Below, piece after piece: positions 12,862 to 15,002 of a DNA stretch of 15,002 bases. Source of the stretch: an uncultured Phycisphaerales bacterium. Its GTDB lineage: Bacteria > Planctomycetota > Phycisphaerae > Phycisphaerales > SM1A02. The DNA lies in assembly GCA_946886375.1 (NCBI GenBank), contig CAMPIL010000039.1, positions 1 through 15,002 on the forward strand, written 5' to 3'. Numbering within the stretch: the first letter of the stretch is position 1; each line of letters begins with the position of its first letter. A program made the position numbers and the translations under genes. The notes below the pieces were generated by a model that saw only the letters and a list, made by a program, of their open reading frames with translations, was not told the origin of the DNA and did not search any database.

Positions 12862-14742
12862 GTGACGCTCTGGGGTGGACGATTCCAAGGCAAGGCCGAC
12901 CCACTTTTTCGGCAGTTCAATGACTCGCTGCCGGTCGATTGGCGGCTGGTGCAGCAGGACATCGCCGGGTCGATCGCCTGGGCGAGCGCGCTGTGCGCCG
13001 CGGGCGTGCTGAGCGGCGAAGAGGCCGGAACGATCAATCGCGCGCTGGAAGAACTCGCGGCTGAAGCAAAGGACAATCCGGGCGCGGTCGTTCAATCCGG
13101 CGAAGAGGACGTGCATTCATGGGTGGAATCGCGCCTGATCGCCAAGATCGGTTCGCTGGGCAAGAAGTTGCAGACAGGCCGCAGCCGCAACGATCAGGTT
13201 GCGACCGACCTGCGGCTGTGGGTGCGTGAAGAGATTGGAACCCGTCTCGCGGAAATCCGCGAAGTTCAGCGGGCCCTGGTGCAGTTGGGGCAGCGCGAGA
13301 GTGAAACGGTTTTTCCCGGCTACACGCACCTCCAACGGGCCCAGCCAATCCTGTTCGCACATTGGTGCCTGGCGTACTTTGAGATGCTTGACCGCGATGC
13401 GGCCCGATTGGGCGATGCCGATCGGCGCGCCAACCAAAGCCCCTTGGGCTGCGGCGCGCTGGCGGGGACTGCGTATGCGGTTGATCGCTTCGCGCTGGCG
13501 AGATCGATGGACTTCGATGGACCGTGCGCCAACAGTCTCGATGCGGTTTCGGACCGCGACTTCGTCATTGAAACATTGAGCGCGGCGAGCCTGACCGCCC
13601 TCCACCTTTCGCGCCTGGCCGAGGACCTGATTCTCTACAGCTGCGCGGAGTTCGGTTTCATCGAACTGTCCGACGCGTTCACCAGCGGATCTTCGCTCAT
13701 GCCGCAGAAGAAGAATCCCGATGCGCTGGAACTGCTGCGCGGCAAGGCAGGCGGCATCATGGGCGCGCACCTTGCCTTGAGCATCACGCTCAAAGGCCTG
13801 CCGCTTGCGTACAACAAGGATTTGCAGGAAGACAAGCGACCCCTGTTTGATGCGATGCAGGAACTCTCGATATGCCTGCGCGTGCTCCCGCCGCTGCTTG
13901 CGGGCATGAAGGTCAACCGGCCCGCCGCGCAAGCCGCAGCAGAAGGCGGGTTCTCCAACGCGACCGACCTTGCCGATTATCTCGTGGAGAAGGGTGTGCC
14001 GTTCCGCGAAGCGCATGATCTGACCGGCAGACTGGTTCGTCTGGCCATTCAAGAGAATAGGAAACTGGAGGAACTGTCATTGGATCAAATGCAATCAGTC
14101 GCTCCGCAAGTCGCCAAGGACGTGCATGTGCGGTTGACGGTTGAATCATCACTGAAGCGGCGCGATGCATTTGGGGGCACGTCGCCGCATCGCGTCGATC
14201 ATGCGCTCCACGACGCTGCGCAGCAGGTCGCTGAGAATCCGATGAACGGCAGCGCGGCAAGCGTGCAGGTGCGCCAAGCGACCATCGATGATCTGCCGCG
14301 AATCTGCGAACTCGTGGAGTATTGGGCGCGGCAGGGCGAGAATCTGCCGCGCAGCCGCGAAGCAATTCTCGAAGCAGTCGCCGATTTCGGCGTGGCGATC
14401 GCGGACGGCCAGGTGATCGGCTGCGGTTCGCTTTCCATTTATACGCCAACACTTGCGGAAATCCGCTCGCTGGGAGTCGATCCGGAATACCACGGCGGAG
14501 GCGCCGGCTCGCGCATGGTGCAGCACTTTCTCGATCAGGCTGCCGCGCTGCACATTCCGCGCGTGTTCGTGCTCACGCGCGTTCCGGGGTTCTTCAGCAA
14601 ACTCGGGTTCAAGACCGTCAGCATCGAGGCATTGCCGGAGAAGGTGAAGAAGGATTGCCAGCAGTGTCCCAAGCAGAAATGCTGCGATGAGATTGCAATG
14701 GTGCGCGAGGTGAGCGCGATTGGCGGAGCCCAGGCGTGCTGA
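12862..14742 (+). CDS. argH: ArgH-ArgA fusion: argininosuccinate lyase with N-acetylglutamate synthase domain
   Basis: A single 626-residue frame combines the last and first steps of arginine synthesis. Residues 1 to about 460 are argininosuccinate lyase: LWGGRF, TGRSRNDQVATDLRLW, GYTHLQRAQP with His156, SPLGCGALAGTAY and the fumarase-superfamily signature GSSLMPQKKNPD (276-287). Residues from about 468 to 616 are a GNAT domain of the short N-acetylglutamate synthase type: ENLPRSR, LAEIRSLGVDPEYHGGGAG (acetyl-CoA loop, with Gly in place of the usual first basic or Gln residue), VFVLTRVPGFF, LPEKV and the Cys cluster C599, C602, C607, C608 in CQQCPKQKCCDEIAM. This layout is known as ArgH(A) in Moritella, Vibrio and relatives. 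The start is GTG, placed by LWGGRF and by AAAGG seven bases upstream. argJ overlaps its end. Confidence 0.96.
   Translation: MTLWGGRFQGKADPLFRQFNDSLPVDWRLVQQDIAGSIAWASALCAAGVLSGEEAGTINRALEELAAEAKDNPGAVVQSGEEDVHSWVESRLIAKIGSLGKKLQTGRSRNDQVATDLRLWVREEIGTRLAEIREVQRALVQLGQRESETVFPGYTHLQRAQPILFAHWCLAYFEMLDRDAARLGDADRRANQSPLGCGALAGTAYAVDRFALARSMDFDGPCANSLDAVSDRDFVIETLSAASLTALHLSRLAEDLILYSCAEFGFIELSDAFTSGSSLMPQKKNPDALELLRGKAGGIMGAHLALSITLKGLPLAYNKDLQEDKRPLFDAMQELSICLRVLPPLLAGMKVNRPAAQAAAEGGFSNATDLADYLVEKGVPFREAHDLTGRLVRLAIQENRKLEELSLDQMQSVAPQVAKDVHVRLTVESSLKRRDAFGGTSPHRVDHALHDAAQQVAENPMNGSAASVQVRQATIDDLPRICELVEYWARQGENLPRSREAILEAVADFGVAIADGQVIGCGSLSIYTPTLAEIRSLGVDPEYHGGGAGSRMVQHFLDQAAALHIPRVFVLTRVPGFFSKLGFKTVSIEALPEKVKKDCQQCPKQKCCDEIAMVREVSAIGGAQAC
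14725..14728 (+). promoter_or_regulatory. argJ ribosome-binding site
   Basis: GGAG seven bases before the GTG at 14736 supports that codon as the argJ start. It lies within the last codons of argH. Confidence 0.5.
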
Positions 14743-15002
14743 AGGTCGACACCTCGAATGCGACCTGCCCGGATGGTTTTGCTGCGCACGGCGTTGCATG
14801 TGGAACCAAGGCCAGTGGCGCCGCGGATTTGGCGCTGATCGTCGCGGAGCAGCCGGTTCCATGCGCCGCCATGTTCACACGAAACCTCGTTCGGGCCGCG
14901 CCCGTTGAAATTTCCGCGCGACATCTTGCGGCGTCGGCGGGCAGAGTTCGTGCTGTGATCATTTCATCTGGCTGCGCCAACGCCGCAACCGGCGCGGAAG
15001 GC
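14736..15002 (+). CDS. argJ: ArgJ, glutamate N-acetyltransferase / ornithine acetyltransferase (5' part)
   Basis: ArgJ moves the acetyl group from N-acetylornithine to glutamate, recycling it and, in some species, also making N-acetylglutamate from acetyl-CoA. The frame is open for 89 codons to the window edge. The order of motifs is that of the ArgJ N-terminus: PDGFAAHGVACGTK, ADLALIV, PCAAMFTRNLVRAAPV, then VRAVIISSGCANAATGAEG, corresponding to the usual NSGNANACTG oxyanion-side loop with two substitutions. The autocleavage Thr lies beyond the window. The start is taken as GTG, overlapping the argH stop by seven bases. With a synthase domain in the gene just before it, ArgJ here probably recycles while ArgH(A) replenishes. 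Confidence 0.88.
   Translation, partial: MLKVDTSNATCPDGFAAHGVACGTKASGAADLALIVAEQPVPCAAMFTRNLVRAAPVEISARHLAASAGRVRAVIISSGCANAATGAEG

Noticed and set aside
13117..14052. Open frame antisense to argH (311 codons)
   Set aside because: Shadow of the lyase domain, with no independent support.

Overview
The window is about 60% GC and coding-dense. It has three blocks: a minus-strand block at positions 1-6436, a short membrane-protein block at 6437-7677, and a plus-strand arginine biosynthesis block from 7880 to the end. No tRNA, rRNA, CRISPR array, transposase or phage gene was seen. The organism is a bacterium. Two-membrane-segment proteins ending in a short CPxC...CxEC zinc ribbon, together with abundant heptad and hairpin repeats at gene ends, suggest a planctomycete-like (perhaps Phycisphaerae) genome. 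This is an inference from style, not a firm placement.

Minus-strand block, in transcription order: hypF (6436-4115), hypC (4100-3822) and hypD (3655-2486) encode maturation factors that make and insert the Fe(CN)2CO unit of [NiFe]-hydrogenases. hypA, hypB, hypE and the hydrogenase itself are not in view. Then come four tandem paralogues (2455-1970, 1963-1226, 1229-618 and 621 running off the left edge). Each has an N-terminal membrane segment, a variable middle, a second membrane segment, a basic stretch and a C-terminal zinc ribbon. Their ends are nearly identical and their middles do not resemble one another. Three kinds of short repeat sit at or inside gene 3' ends here: heptad arrays, a nested inverted-repeat element between hypC and hypD, and REP-like hairpins.

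Middle block: a 44-residue single-span membrane protein on the plus strand converges with a formate/nitrite-transporter family gene on the minus strand.

Plus-strand block: argR, argC, argB, argF, argG, argH fused to an N-acetylglutamate synthase domain, and the start of argJ. Together they cover acetyl-group entry (NAGS domain, ArgJ), ArgB, ArgC, then citrulline, argininosuccinate and arginine (ArgF, ArgG, ArgH), plus the arginine-sensing repressor. Only argD is missing from the visible set. Gene order and protein character of argCBFGH(A) resemble marine gammaproteobacterial clusters, whereas ArgR and the co-occurrence of ArgJ do not. argR has a well-formed promoter whose predicted start falls on the ATG, suggesting a leaderless mRNA, with dyad operators overlapping it.
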